From the NCBI RefSeq assembly GCF_022919575.1, contig NZ_CP095071.1, positions 1,736,001-1,800,000 on the forward strand: a stretch of 64,000 bases of DNA, given 5' to 3'. Below the pieces are notes generated by a model. The model was not told the DNA's origin. It did not search any database and saw only the letters and a program-made list of their open reading frames with translations. The position numbers and the translations under genes were made by a program. Source of the DNA: Gracilibacillus salinarum (GTDB lineage Bacteria > Bacillota > Bacilli > Bacillales > Amphibacillaceae). Positions within the stretch are counted from its first letter, which is position 1. Every line of letters begins with the position of its first letter. Positions 27,441-36,390 of this stretch are shown here, piece by piece.

Positions 27441-28595
27441 TCACTCGTAATTTCCTCCGGTTGTTATTTCGTTCGTTTGGAAATTATCAATACTAGCTGT
27501 CTTCTCATAAAAATACGTGGCGTTCTTCAGAATCCCTTCCGTTGTATAAAATGGACTCGTTTGATCCAATGGTAACGCTACTGTTTTCCCTAAACTTGCA
27601 GATTGAAAAATGGCAGTAATCAGTTCCAATGTTGCTCTTCCATCTCGCCCCGTAACTAACACTTCTTTTTTGCCTTCGACTGTTGACAATACATCTTCTA
27701 TCTGACCGACGTGCCCTTCATACTGTAAATTTGGTTGAGTATCATAGATATGTTGTAATTGCATTTCGAGATCTTTATCTTTCTCGGGAAAGCCATTGCC
27801 AAGTGATTGGGAAGCCTTTAGTTTCCATGGAACAGAGACGCGAGCATTTTTTCCTTGGAAGACGAGCTGCTGTTCTTCGCCATGATGGACAACAGAGCTT
27901 GTGATTTGTGCAAGACTTCCATTTGGATAACGTCCGATCGCAACCGAAATGTCCTCCACTTCGGCATTGTCATGCGCCACATTGCTCATCACCGCCGTAA
28001 TTTCTGACGGCATCCCATTCATCCAGCGGAAAATATCGATATGATGTACGGCATGATTTAATGTACAGCCGCCACCTTCTTTCTCCCAAGTGCCTCTCCA
28101 CCATAAATCATAATAGGAGTGACCTCTCCACCAAAAGGAATCTACCTGTGTATGCAGAATCGGTCCCATTAATTTCGTATCTAATACGTGCTTCAATTTC
28201 ATCATTGGGGAAGTGAACCGGTTCTGGGCAATCACGGATAAAATTTTTCCGCTTCGATCTGCTGCTTCATTCATCGCATCACATTCCTCTAAGGAGGACG
28301 CCATTGGTTTTTCTACGAGTACATGCTTTCCTGACCGTAAAGCTTCAATCGCAATTCCTGCATGGGTGTAAGGCGGTGTGCAAACGGAAACCAAATCGAT
28401 ATCATCCTGCTCCAGCACTTCTAAATAATCGCGATAAACCGTAACATCCAAACCAAATTCATTTGCTTGTTCTTCCGCTTTCTCTGGATAAATATCGCAC
28501 AACGCAACGATCTTACAGCGATCCTGAAATTGTAAATATCCTTTCATATGCGAAGTTGAGATTGCTCCTGTACCTATAATGGCAACATTAATCAT
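27441..28595 (-). CDS. Gfo/Idh/MocA family oxidoreductase
   Basis: A 384-residue NAD(P)-dependent sugar or inositol dehydrogenase. The Rossmann start is INVAIIGTGAISTSHMKGY, and the EKPMASSLEECDAM motif with catalytic-site lysine is near residue 94. GGGCTLNHAVHHIDIFRWM, near 180, contains the conserved metal/substrate histidines. The start at 28595 is set by the Rossmann fold and a GGAG upstream; an ATG at 28619 would add eight residues. It stands alone with a CRE-like box upstream, suggesting catabolite control. The substrate cannot be told. Confidence 0.9.
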   Translation of the reverse strand: MINVAIIGTGAISTSHMKGYLQFQDRCKIVALCDIYPEKAEEQANEFGLDVTVYRDYLEVLEQDDIDLVSVCTPPYTHAGIAIEALRSGKHVLVEKPMASSLEECDAMNEAADRSGKILSVIAQNRFTSPMMKLKHVLDTKLMGPILHTQVDSFWWRGHSYYDLWWRGTWEKEGGGCTLNHAVHHIDIFRWMNGMPSEITAVMSNVAHDNAEVEDISVAIGRYPNGSLAQITSSVVHHGEEQQLVFQGKNARVSVPWKLKASQSLGNGFPEKDKDLEMQLQHIYDTQPNLQYEGHVGQIEDVLSTVEGKKEVLVTGRDGRATLELITAIFQSASLGKTVALPLDQTSPFYTTEGILKNATYFYEKTASIDNFQTNEITTGGNYE

Positions 28596-28657
28596 CTTTA
28601 CACGCTCCATTCGTATCATTTTTCATACTTTTGGATAGCTTGCTAGATCTTGAATAA

Positions 28658-28671
28658 GGAAAACGCTATCA
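28658..28671. promoter_or_regulatory. CRE-like catabolite repression box
   Basis: GGAAAACGCTATCA matches the CcpA operator consensus (TGAAANCGNTNNCA) at all but the first base. It lies 63 bases before the Gfo/Idh start, where CcpA could block transcription. Confidence 0.4.
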
Positions 28672-28898
28672 TTTTTTATTAACACTCTCACCCTTTTGCA
28701 CAATTGTCTTGTACGCGACCTGCAAAAAGTAACTACTTGCTCTACATCGTGGCCTCTGTCCTCTCTTCTTTTACTTCAAACCACACAAATAATACTAGTA
28801 TGGTAGTTGTGGTTACATTATATTTCCTCGCTTTATCAATTTCAATATATACGACTTCATTTCTTTGAATTTTTTTGTCGTAACTATACAATTCTACC

Positions 28899-29015
28899 AA
28901 TAAAGGGAGACTTTGATCAGTTGGGGTTTTTGACACCCATGACACCCACGACACCCACTTATCATTAGCGAAGCTTGAAGTGGGTGTCTTACAGACGGTT
29001 AGCACCATGATAAAA
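28899..29015 (+). repeat. Dispersed hairpin repeat family 1, copy B
   Basis: It runs from AATAAAGGGAGACTTTGATCAG to ACAGACGGTTAGCACCATGATAAA. Its variable stem contains three 9-base units GACACCCA(T/C) (28932-28958) opposite AAGTGGGTGTC. The minus-strand open frame across it is judged spurious. Confidence 0.75.
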
Positions 29016-29134
29016 ACCTGTGCAAATTATTTCCCTTCCGCCATCATTAGGCGTATGCTATTGTTTAGGCACTCGAAATAAATATCAAAAGAAGGGATAA
29101 TATCGTACAACAGGAACAGATCGCAAAGCGTAAT

Positions 29135-30334
29135 TTGTATATTATGTGGTTTGCGAATTTTTTTATTGCTGCTAGTTTGACAATGGTTATTCCATTTTTG
29201 TCTTTATATATAGAATCATTAGGTAATTATTCGGATGACTATGTCCAACGATGGTCAGGATGGGTATTTGCTATTACGTTCTTAATCGCCTTTATCGTCT
29301 CACCGTTCTGGGGAAGATTTGGGGATAAGCACGGCCGTAAGATTTTCTTAGTCTTTGCCGCGTTTGGCTTAGGTATCAGTGTGTTGCTGATGGGCTTTGT
29401 CACCAATGTACCACAGCTGTTTGTGCTCCGTATGTTTATGGGGTTTTTCACTGGATTTATTTCCATGTCCCAAGCCTTTATTTCGACACAAACACCACCA
29501 GATATCGCCGGGAAAGTGTTAGGCACCTTGCAAACAGGTAATGTCACAGGCAGCTTATTAGGACCACTGTTAGGCGGCGTCTTAGCAGATATGTTTGGTT
29601 ATGCTGCTACATTCCAACTGACTTCTGTCACCCTTTTTATTGCTGCGTGCTTAGTGATGCTCGGAACGACAGAAATCAAATCGGAAACAAAGCAGAAGGA
29701 AAGCCAATATTCCCCTGCAGATGTGTTAAAACATATTTTCAGCAAACCTGTCCTTGTCATGGTCATGATTGTCTCGATGTTTGTCCAAGTGGCAAATTTC
29801 AGCATTCAGCCGATTCTTTCTCTTTATGTAAATGAGATACACGGCCCGACAAGTATTGCCTTCTTTTCTGGTCTTGCTTTCTCTGCAGCAGGACTCGGCA
29901 ATTTACTCATGTCACGCAATTGGGGAAAACTTGGAGATCGCATCGGTTTTGAAAAAGTCCTGGTCATCTTGCTCTTTTTATCTGCTGTCTTTTTCATACC
30001 AGGTGCATTCGTCGATACGATCTGGCAGTTAGTCATCGTTCGTTTCTTATTAGGGATAGCGATCGGTGGCGTCATTCCGATTCGAACAGCCTATATTCGT
30101 CAGGTATCACCGCTGGATATTCAAGGGGAAGTCTTAGGTTATAATACCAGCATTCGGTTTCTCGGAAATATCATCGGCCCTGTAATAGGTGGCTGGATCG
30201 CTGGCATGTACACGATTTCCACTGTCTTTTATTTCAGCAGTGGATTGCTGCTTGCCTGCGGAATTGGACTTTTCTATACGATGAAGCATACTGCGCAGAA
30301 ACAGCAGACAGAACATTTTCCCGTGCATTCGTGA
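29135..30334 (+). CDS. MFS multidrug-type efflux transporter
   Basis: A 12-helix exporter of the drug:proton antiporter group, about 400 residues. It has the loop 2-3 motif GRFGDKHGRKIF, the antiporter-like LGTLQTGNVTGSLLGPLLGG and a second-half equivalent NWGKLGDRIGFEKVL. The start is uncertain. The TTG at 29135 and ATG at 29144 have no good ribosome binding site, and family proteins usually have about ten residues before the RNLYI(M/L)WFANF start. The frame is open to an ATC at 29102 preceded by AGAAGGG (see findings). A terminator follows. The substrate is unknown. Confidence 0.85.
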   Translation: MYIMWFANFFIAASLTMVIPFLSLYIESLGNYSDDYVQRWSGWVFAITFLIAFIVSPFWGRFGDKHGRKIFLVFAAFGLGISVLLMGFVTNVPQLFVLRMFMGFFTGFISMSQAFISTQTPPDIAGKVLGTLQTGNVTGSLLGPLLGGVLADMFGYAATFQLTSVTLFIAACLVMLGTTEIKSETKQKESQYSPADVLKHIFSKPVLVMVMIVSMFVQVANFSIQPILSLYVNEIHGPTSIAFFSGLAFSAAGLGNLLMSRNWGKLGDRIGFEKVLVILLFLSAVFFIPGAFVDTIWQLVIVRFLLGIAIGGVIPIRTAYIRQVSPLDIQGEVLGYNTSIRFLGNIIGPVIGGWIAGMYTISTVFYFSSGLLLACGIGLFYTMKHTAQKQQTEHFPVHS

Positions 30335-30338
30335 TTTA

Positions 30339-30374
30339 GAAACCACTCAAGTTAGGGTCTTGAGTGGTTTTTTA
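30339..30374 (+). terminator. Terminator of the MFS gene
   Basis: AAACCACTCAAG and CTTGAGTGGTTT form a 12-bp stem ending in TTTTTTATTTT. Confidence 0.88.
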
Positions 30375-30403
30375 TTTTGGATGAATGAATAGAGAGCCTA
30401 TCT

Positions 30404-32239
30404 TTAGCCGTCTCGCTTAATACCATTCCTTTTTTGAGAAATCAGTGGTTTTACCATATCACCAGGTTCCTCACCATATCCAATGGGATGTTCGATCGTA
30501 ATCACCGTTCCATATAACTGTTTACTTTTAATAATAAAAGTGAATTGATTATTAAATATCAATGATAACCGTTTATTAATATTAGCTAGTCCTATGTGAT
30601 TGGTTGCATATTCATCCTTATCTAATTTTTGTCTTAGCTTACTTAGCTCAGACTTTGATATGCCTTGACCATTATCAATTACTGTAAAACGAATAACACC
30701 TTCTTCTTTTTTTCGAATTTTTATTTTAATATCGATTTGACTTAATTTTGATTCATAGTCAATTCCATGCTGTATACTATTTTCAATTAGTGGCTGCAAT
30801 ATAAATTTTAATACTTGAACAGATAATTTATCCTCATGATAATCCCATGTAATGCGAAAGTCTTTATCTGACCTGACCCGCAATATTTCAAGGTAATTTT
30901 TTGTATTGTTCATTTCCTCCTCCAGCGTAACGGTATGATGCTTGATTCGTAATGAAAAACTAAGAATATCTGTGAGCGTCTCTACCATTTTGGTGACCTT
31001 GTTTGGTTTACCTGTCAGTGCCATGGCTCGCCAATAAATAATGGCAAGTGTATTAGAAAGAAAATGTGGGTTAATTTGATTTTGCAAAGCCAATAATTCG
31101 GCTGATTGAAGCTCGTATTTCTTTTCATTCAATTCTTTTTCAAGCTCATTTTGCGCAATATAATGCTTAAGAATCCTTCTGACAATATATTGGTATTCAT
31201 TGTCTTTAAACGATATATGCTTGATCAAATCTTTTTCCTTCTGATCCGATGTGTTCAATATTTTAATAATGTCACCTACATGCCTGGCATTTTTGCGCGA
31301 CAAATAATAAATAGTTGCTGTTCCAAGAATAAGAGAAGATAACACGAATAATACCGTTAAAAAAAGCAGTTGATTAGGCACACGATAAATAATACTATTC
31401 TCTACCATTGAATAATAACGAAGTGGATATAAGTCCGATTGTAATTGACTGACAATAAAGGAGGTACCATTTATCTGAACCTCGAAAGTTTGTTTTGGAT
31501 TGTCGGTTACCTCCTCATCAAATGCTAATTCCTCGCTTATACTATTTCCATACAACTTGGTATTCGTTTTATCTAATACAAAGATGCTTTGATTGTGATA
31601 ATTATTTAATTCACTAATTAAATTCTCAAAATAACTTTGGTAAATATTTAATACGATTAATCCTTCTGAAGTCTGAGCATTCGAATTAAAGATATTACGA
31701 TAAATACTGATAACAGGCTCTTCTTTTTCAAAATCATATTGTGATATTTGACGGTTTTTCATCCAAATAGCTCGATTTGTTGATTTCGCGTCATATTCTT
31801 CTAGCCAAGCATCGTCATGCATATTAGCAATGTTCATAAATCCTGATCGAGATGTAAGTACACGGTCATTATCATTCTCATAATAAATATACATCGAATG
31901 AATGTAGGATGTTGCAATTTCTTTTCTTCTCAAATTCCCTTCTTCATAGTCGATCATCTTAATATCCAGATAATTAAAATGCTCAGAATCAAAAAAATTT
32001 CGTAAAGATAACGTAATATCAGGATTCCAATTATAGTCAAGATTAAGTAAATACATTTCATTTAATACCGTATTGGTTTGTTGCTCAAGCTGCTGCAGCA
32101 CATTTCGATTGTTAGCAGTAATCGACTCTTTGATATATTTATCAGTAATCACAATTGCAAAAGAACCGAGAATAAATACAGGAATCAATAATGGAAAAAC
32201 AAAGAGGAGAATGTTTTTAATTAATATTCGATTATTCAC
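30404..32239 (-). CDS. YesM-like sensor histidine kinase
   Basis: A 611-residue membrane kinase. Two membrane helices (about 10-33 and 295-315) flank an extracellular sensor region; then a HAMP-like linker, a coiled coil (ELEKELNEKKYELQSAELLAL) and the His_kinase core with QNQINPHFLSNTLAIIYW (phospho-His near 400). The HATPase part has PLIENSIQHGI and DNGQGIS. It begins with GTG overlapping the TGA of the regulator gene (GTGA), so regulator and kinase are translationally coupled. This pair type controls carbohydrate transport genes in Bacillaceae; the divergent ABC operon is the likely target. Confidence 0.93.
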   Translation of the reverse strand: MNNRILIKNILLFVFPLLIPVFILGSFAIVITDKYIKESITANNRNVLQQLEQQTNTVLNEMYLLNLDYNWNPDITLSLRNFFDSEHFNYLDIKMIDYEEGNLRRKEIATSYIHSMYIYYENDNDRVLTSRSGFMNIANMHDDAWLEEYDAKSTNRAIWMKNRQISQYDFEKEEPVISIYRNIFNSNAQTSEGLIVLNIYQSYFENLISELNNYHNQSIFVLDKTNTKLYGNSISEELAFDEEVTDNPKQTFEVQINGTSFIVSQLQSDLYPLRYYSMVENSIIYRVPNQLLFLTVLFVLSSLILGTATIYYLSRKNARHVGDIIKILNTSDQKEKDLIKHISFKDNEYQYIVRRILKHYIAQNELEKELNEKKYELQSAELLALQNQINPHFLSNTLAIIYWRAMALTGKPNKVTKMVETLTDILSFSLRIKHHTVTLEEEMNNTKNYLEILRVRSDKDFRITWDYHEDKLSVQVLKFILQPLIENSIQHGIDYESKLSQIDIKIKIRKKEEGVIRFTVIDNGQGISKSELSKLRQKLDKDEYATNHIGLANINKRLSLIFNNQFTFIIKSKQLYGTVITIEHPIGYGEEPGDMVKPLISQKRNGIKRDG

Positions 32240-32979
32240 GATTCCATGTTCTCCATGTTTGAAGTGCGATAATCTCTTGGCGTCATCCCATAATATTTCT
32301 TAAACATACGGGTGAAATTTTTGGGATTGTGATAACCGACTAGTTCACTAATTTCATATGTTTTGTAATGATAATCAACCAATAGTTCTGCTGCTTTTTC
32401 CATTTTGATTTTCGTCAGATAGGTGGAGAAATTTTCGCCTGTCTTTTCCTTGAAATAAGAACTAATATAGTTTGGAGACATGTTTAATACTTCCGCCATA
32501 TCTTCTAAACAAATGCTGGCATACTGTTTTTGAATATGCTCTTTCATAGTACGAATAATATTTTCACAATAACTGGCCTGATTTTCATCTAATTCTCGCC
32601 ACTCTTTATCCAGTTCTAGCTTCACCCTGCTAAACACTTCTTGAATTTCCTCAAACTTTCCTGGCTTCACTATATAATCCTTCACTCCATATTTCAGCGC
32701 TTCCTTCGCATAGGAGAAATCTTTATAGCCACTAAGAAAGATAAGGTAAATATTCGAACCACTTTCGTGAAGTTTTTTAGCAAGTTCAATGCCATCCAGA
32801 ACGGGCATGCGGATATCAGACAGAATGACATCAATGTCATGTTGATCTAAATAATTTAACGCTACTTTTCCATCAACACAATCTTTCACTACATCAAAAC
32901 CGATCTGATTCCAAGGAAAATAATTTTTCAATCCTATGCGAATTTCAGATTCATCATCGATAATCATCATTTTATACAT
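32236..32979 (-). CDS. YesN-like response regulator (REC + AraC)
   Basis: A 247-residue regulator. The receiver has MMIIDDESEIR, phospho-acceptor Asp in VILSDIRMPVLDG (near 55), FLSGYKDFSYAKEAL and IVKPGKFEE. The C-terminal AraC DNA-binding domain has LEDMAEVLNMSPNYISSYFKEKTGENFSTYL and the family signature ISELVGYHNPKNFTRMFKKYYGMTPRDYR. AAAGGAG precedes the ATG at 32979; the upstream in-frame ATG at 33015 lies in a repeat. It is the first gene of the pair, divergent from the DUF624-ABC transporter operon it probably activates. Confidence 0.93.
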   Translation of the reverse strand: MYKMMIIDDESEIRIGLKNYFPWNQIGFDVVKDCVDGKVALNYLDQHDIDVILSDIRMPVLDGIELAKKLHESGSNIYLIFLSGYKDFSYAKEALKYGVKDYIVKPGKFEEIQEVFSRVKLELDKEWRELDENQASYCENIIRTMKEHIQKQYASICLEDMAEVLNMSPNYISSYFKEKTGENFSTYLTKIKMEKAAELLVDYHYKTYEISELVGYHNPKNFTRMFKKYYGMTPRDYRTSNMENMES

Positions 32980-32997
32980 GGTTAGGACTCCTTTCTT

Positions 32998-33153
32998 GAT
33001 AAAGTGAGACTTCAATCAGTGGTTTTTTTACCCCACTGATTGTTAGCGAAGCTTATCAGGAAGTTATCGTCCGTTTATCCACCACTTAGCTTCTTATTTA
33101 CCTCTCGAACCTTAAAGTGGGGGATAAACGGACGGTTAGTACCGTGATAAAAA
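32998..33153 (+). repeat. Dispersed hairpin repeat family 1, copy C (longest)
   Basis: It contains two clear hairpins. CAATCAGTGG/CCACTGATTG is at 33013-33042. A 20-bp stem with one mismatch has arms at 33068-33087 and 33115-33134 (CGTCCGTTTATCC..CCACTT and AAGTGG..GGATAAACGGACG). The terminal hairpin ACGGTTAGTACCGT and GATAAA close it. It lies between the divergent YesN-like and DUF624 genes. Confidence 0.8.
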
Positions 33154-33249
33154 GTATCTTCATCTTAGAAAGATCGTAAAAAAAGACACTTCTTATCAGA
33201 ACGCATTAAAAAATGAGGACATTTGATAAGACAAATGACTATATAAAAT

Positions 33250-33268
33250 TGTAAACGCTTACTATAAT
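33250..33268 (+). promoter_or_regulatory. CRE box overlapping the -10 of the sugar ABC operon
   Basis: TGTAAACGCTTACT (33250-33263) fits the CcpA operator with one mismatch at the last base. It overlaps the TATAAT at 33263-33268, 70 bases before the DUF624 start. Repression by glucose through CcpA is likely. No well-spaced -35 box is visible, which suits a promoter that needs the AraC-type activator. Confidence 0.7.
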
Positions 33269-33337
33269 AAAGACAACCATTAATTTCATGGACTATATTG
33301 TTTGCCATCACCAAATTGAAAGGGAGGGACAGGTTGT

Positions 33338-33970
33338 ATGAATGCAGTCCGGTTAACAGAGCTTGCTCGTAACTTCTGTATAGCTCTACTTAAATTAGTC
33401 TATCTCAATTTGCTTTGGTTCTTCTTTATGATCTTAGGTCTTGGTATATTAGGGATCGCACCAGCAACAGTAGCATTGTGTAATGTGGAGAAGTCATGGC
33501 TGGAAAAACAGCACTTACCTTCTATCTTCCGTGAATACTGGAATCAATTTCGTTTCCATTTTGTTAAATCTAATGGATTAGCTATTCTATTATTTGTGAT
33601 AGGTTTTGTGCTTTATTTTGATTTGAAGTTTTTCATCGATAGAGGTGGCATGTTCAATCAAACCATCAGTATATTGCTATTTATATTATCTGTATGGTTC
33701 ATGATTACCGTTATGTATATTCTGCCTATCTATACAAAATACCAGCTTAAACTGGTTGATTATATAAAGTATGCCTTTATTCTCGGAATGCTTAATCCGC
33801 TAAAGACATTCGGGATGGCTATATCTGCAGGTGGTATGATTTATTTATCGTTATATATTCCACAAATATTATATTCGCTTGGAATTAGCCTGACTTGTTT
33901 TATTGTGATGATCATTACCTTACAAGCTATTGAGGATCTGTCTGCTTTGCAGCACAAATATGCAAAATAA
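33338..33970 (+). CDS. DUF624 (YesL-like) membrane protein
   Basis: A 210-residue protein with about five membrane helices. It has the family start (LARNFCIALLKLVYLNLLWFFF) and a conserved GIAPATVALC segment. YesL-type proteins commonly accompany sugar ABC importers and YesMN regulators; their exact role is unknown. AGGGAGGGAC precedes the ATG. It is the first gene of a four-gene operon and is preceded by a CRE box. Confidence 0.88.
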   Translation: MNAVRLTELARNFCIALLKLVYLNLLWFFFMILGLGILGIAPATVALCNVEKSWLEKQHLPSIFREYWNQFRFHFVKSNGLAILLFVIGFVLYFDLKFFIDRGGMFNQTISILLFILSVWFMITVMYILPIYTKYQLKLVDYIKYAFILGMLNPLKTFGMAISAGGMIYLSLYIPQILYSLGISLTCFIVMIITLQAIEDLSALQHKYAK

Positions 33971-34044
33971 CTTGATTTGAAGCAATTACATTACAAGTAG
34001 TTGTTTTAAATATATTTTTTTACAAAAAAGGGGAGATACATGTG

Positions 34045-35385
34045 ATGTTTAAAAAGCGAAAGTCCTTGCTCTTACTCTTGATGCTCGTTCTTATTGTTAT
34101 TTTTGTAAGCGGTTGTAGTACGGAAGGTGAAGATGTTGCCTCTGATAGCGGAGATGATGCTGGGAAAACAGAGAATAACGAAGATCAAATTGAACTGCGT
34201 ATTTTATGGTGGGGTTCACAGAACAGGCATGACCGGACATTAGAAGTCATTGATAGGTATATGGAAGAAAATCCAAATGTGACGATATCACCTGAATTTA
34301 CTGGATGGGATGGCTATTGGGAGAAGATGGCTACCCAAGCTGCCGGCGGGAATTTGCCGGACATTGTACAAATGGACTACGCCTATTTAACAGAATACGT
34401 TGGGAGAAATTTGTTAGTAGATCTGAATCCGTTTGTCAAAGAAGGGACATTAGATTTAAGTGATGTAGAAGATGTGTATATTGAGGGTGGAAAAATTAAT
34501 GACAGTTTGTACGCCGTTAACTTAGGTGCAAATGTGCACGGTACAGTATATGATCCAGCCCTATTTGAGGAAGCTGGTATAGAACCGCCAGAGCCAGGTT
34601 ACACGTATGAAGACGTTCAATCATTCGCAAAGAAATTATCCGATAATTTAGACGGAGCATATGGTGTTCAACCTACGGTAGGAACTAATCCGTTAAAACA
34701 TTATTTAAGACAAAATGGCGTATCCTTATATGCACCAGATGGAAAAAGTTTAGGCTATGAAGATGATCAATTATTAGTAGATTTCTTACAAAAAACGGTG
34801 GATATGATCGAATCCGGCGCTGCTGCACCTCCCGATCTGTTTATGGATGCAGGTTCTATAGAGCAGCAACCGATTGTGAATGGTGATACTGCCATGTTAC
34901 TCGATATTTTTAGTAATCAGTTAGTAGCCATCGAATCTGCAGCAGGACGTCCATTAGAATTGATGTTAGACCCCACACTCGAAGGTGGAGAAAGTGGTCA
35001 TTTCCTGAAGCCTAGTCAGTTTTTCTCGGTGACAAAAGATTCTAAACATCAAGAAGAAGCTGCTAAATTCATCAGTTATTTCACAAATAACTTAGAAGCT
35101 AACGAAGTCTTAAATGCAGAACGTGGCGTGCCAATCGCTGGTACTGTTCGTGATCACTTAAGAGATAAACTGGATGATGCCGGAAAGAAAATGTTTGACT
35201 ACGTGGAAATGGCGCAAGATTACGCTAACCCCATCGACCCGCCAGATCCTCAAGGGGCTACAGAAGTAGAAACATTGTATGTACGCGAAGTGGAGGAACC
35301 AATTTATTACGGGCAAGTCACTCCAGAAGAAGCTGCTGCTAATTTTAGAGAAAAGGCAAATGAAATCTTAGCAAAGAATGAATAA
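34045..35385 (+). CDS. Sugar ABC transporter substrate-binding lipoprotein
   Basis: A 446-residue extracellular binding protein. A lipoprotein signal peptide (KSLLLLLMLVLIVIFVSGC) ends with the lipobox cysteine near residue 24, then an acidic linker. The mature part has the family 1 solute-binding pattern: LRILWWGSQNRHDRTLEVID near the start, WEKMATQAAGGNLPDIVQMD, and the late VTPEEAAANFREKANEIL. It captures oligosaccharide for the two permeases downstream. The upstream GTG at 34042 is an alternative start. No hydrolase is in this operon, so the sugar cannot be named. Confidence 0.92.
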   Translation: MFKKRKSLLLLLMLVLIVIFVSGCSTEGEDVASDSGDDAGKTENNEDQIELRILWWGSQNRHDRTLEVIDRYMEENPNVTISPEFTGWDGYWEKMATQAAGGNLPDIVQMDYAYLTEYVGRNLLVDLNPFVKEGTLDLSDVEDVYIEGGKINDSLYAVNLGANVHGTVYDPALFEEAGIEPPEPGYTYEDVQSFAKKLSDNLDGAYGVQPTVGTNPLKHYLRQNGVSLYAPDGKSLGYEDDQLLVDFLQKTVDMIESGAAAPPDLFMDAGSIEQQPIVNGDTAMLLDIFSNQLVAIESAAGRPLELMLDPTLEGGESGHFLKPSQFFSVTKDSKHQEEAAKFISYFTNNLEANEVLNAERGVPIAGTVRDHLRDKLDDAGKKMFDYVEMAQDYANPIDPPDPQGATEVETLYVREVEEPIYYGQVTPEEAAANFREKANEILAKNE

Positions 35386-35443
35386 AGAAGAGGATGAGTC
35401 ATCTATTTAGATGGCTCATCCACTATCAAGGAGGTGCTTGACA

Positions 35444-36388
35444 ATGCAGGAGAATAGTTCGATAAAGCAGGATGCCGTCATGAAAAAGAAAAAACAATTA
35501 AGGTCCCAGCGTTCTATTGACATAACAGGTTTTACTTTTATCGCACCATGGTTAATTGGATTTCTCGGATTTATTGTCGGTCCTATGATTGCGTCTTTAT
35601 ATTTTTCGTTTACCAATTATGATTTACTTTCCGCTCCTTCATGGATTGGATTCGAAAATTATATCACAATGTTTACAGAAGATGCCCGGTTTATCCAAGC
35701 ATTAAAAGTGACCTTTATCTTCGTTTTTGGTTCCGTTCCATTAAAATTAGCCTTTGCCTTATTCGTGGCGATGCTATTTAATACAAGAAGAAAAGGTGTC
35801 GGCCTTTACCGCACACTTTATTACGTCCCTTCTATTTTAGGTGGAAGTGTTGCCGTAGCAGTAGTTTGGCGAGAGTTATTCGGTCGTGAAGGTGCTTTAA
35901 ATGATGTTCTGGCTATCTTTGGTATCGAGGGAACCAGCTGGGTAACCAGTCCGGATTTCGCACTATCTACACTGATTTTGTTAGTCGTTTGGCAATTCGG
36001 TTCACCAATGCTTATTTTCCTAGCTGGTTTAAAGGCAATTCCGAATGAGTTGTATGAAGCAGCAGCGGTTGATGGCGCCAGTCCCTTTTTACAGTTTATA
36101 AAGATTACGTTACCTATGCTCTCACCTGTCATCTTTTTTAACTTAGTAATGCAAACCATTCAAGGATTCATGGCGTTTACACAAAGTTTCTTGATTACCA
36201 ATGGTGGTCCTATGGATCGCACTTTATTTTATGCGGTTTATTTATACGAGAAAGCCTTTGCCCATTTCGATATGGGATATGCCTCTGCTTTAGCTTGGAT
36301 TTTATTATTGATATGCGCTTTATTCACTGCTTTGATCTTTAAATCAGCGCAAAGCTGGGTCTACTATGAGTCAGAGGGAGGCAAATAA
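35444..36388 (+). CDS. Sugar ABC transporter permease, MalF/UgpA type
   Basis: A 314-residue inner-membrane permease with six predicted helices. It has the typical start DITGFTFIAPWLIGFLGFIVGP and the EAA cytoplasmic loop NELYEAAAVDGASPFLQFIKITLPML, which contacts the ATPase. AAGGAGGTG lies before the ATG at 35444. It pairs with the next permease; no ATPase gene is present, as is usual in Bacillota systems that share an MsmX-type ATPase. Confidence 0.93.
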   Translation: MQENSSIKQDAVMKKKKQLRSQRSIDITGFTFIAPWLIGFLGFIVGPMIASLYFSFTNYDLLSAPSWIGFENYITMFTEDARFIQALKVTFIFVFGSVPLKLAFALFVAMLFNTRRKGVGLYRTLYYVPSILGGSVAVAVVWRELFGREGALNDVLAIFGIEGTSWVTSPDFALSTLILLVVWQFGSPMLIFLAGLKAIPNELYEAAAVDGASPFLQFIKITLPMLSPVIFFNLVMQTIQGFMAFTQSFLITNGGPMDRTLFYAVYLYEKAFAHFDMGYASALAWILLLICALFTALIFKSAQSWVYYESEGGK

Positions 36389-36390
36389 CC

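Noticed and set aside
28742..29008. Minus-strand open frame of 88 codons upstream of the Gfo/Idh gene
   Set aside because: It lies across hairpin repeat copy B, reads the 9-base expansion as WVSWVS, and has no ribosome binding site.
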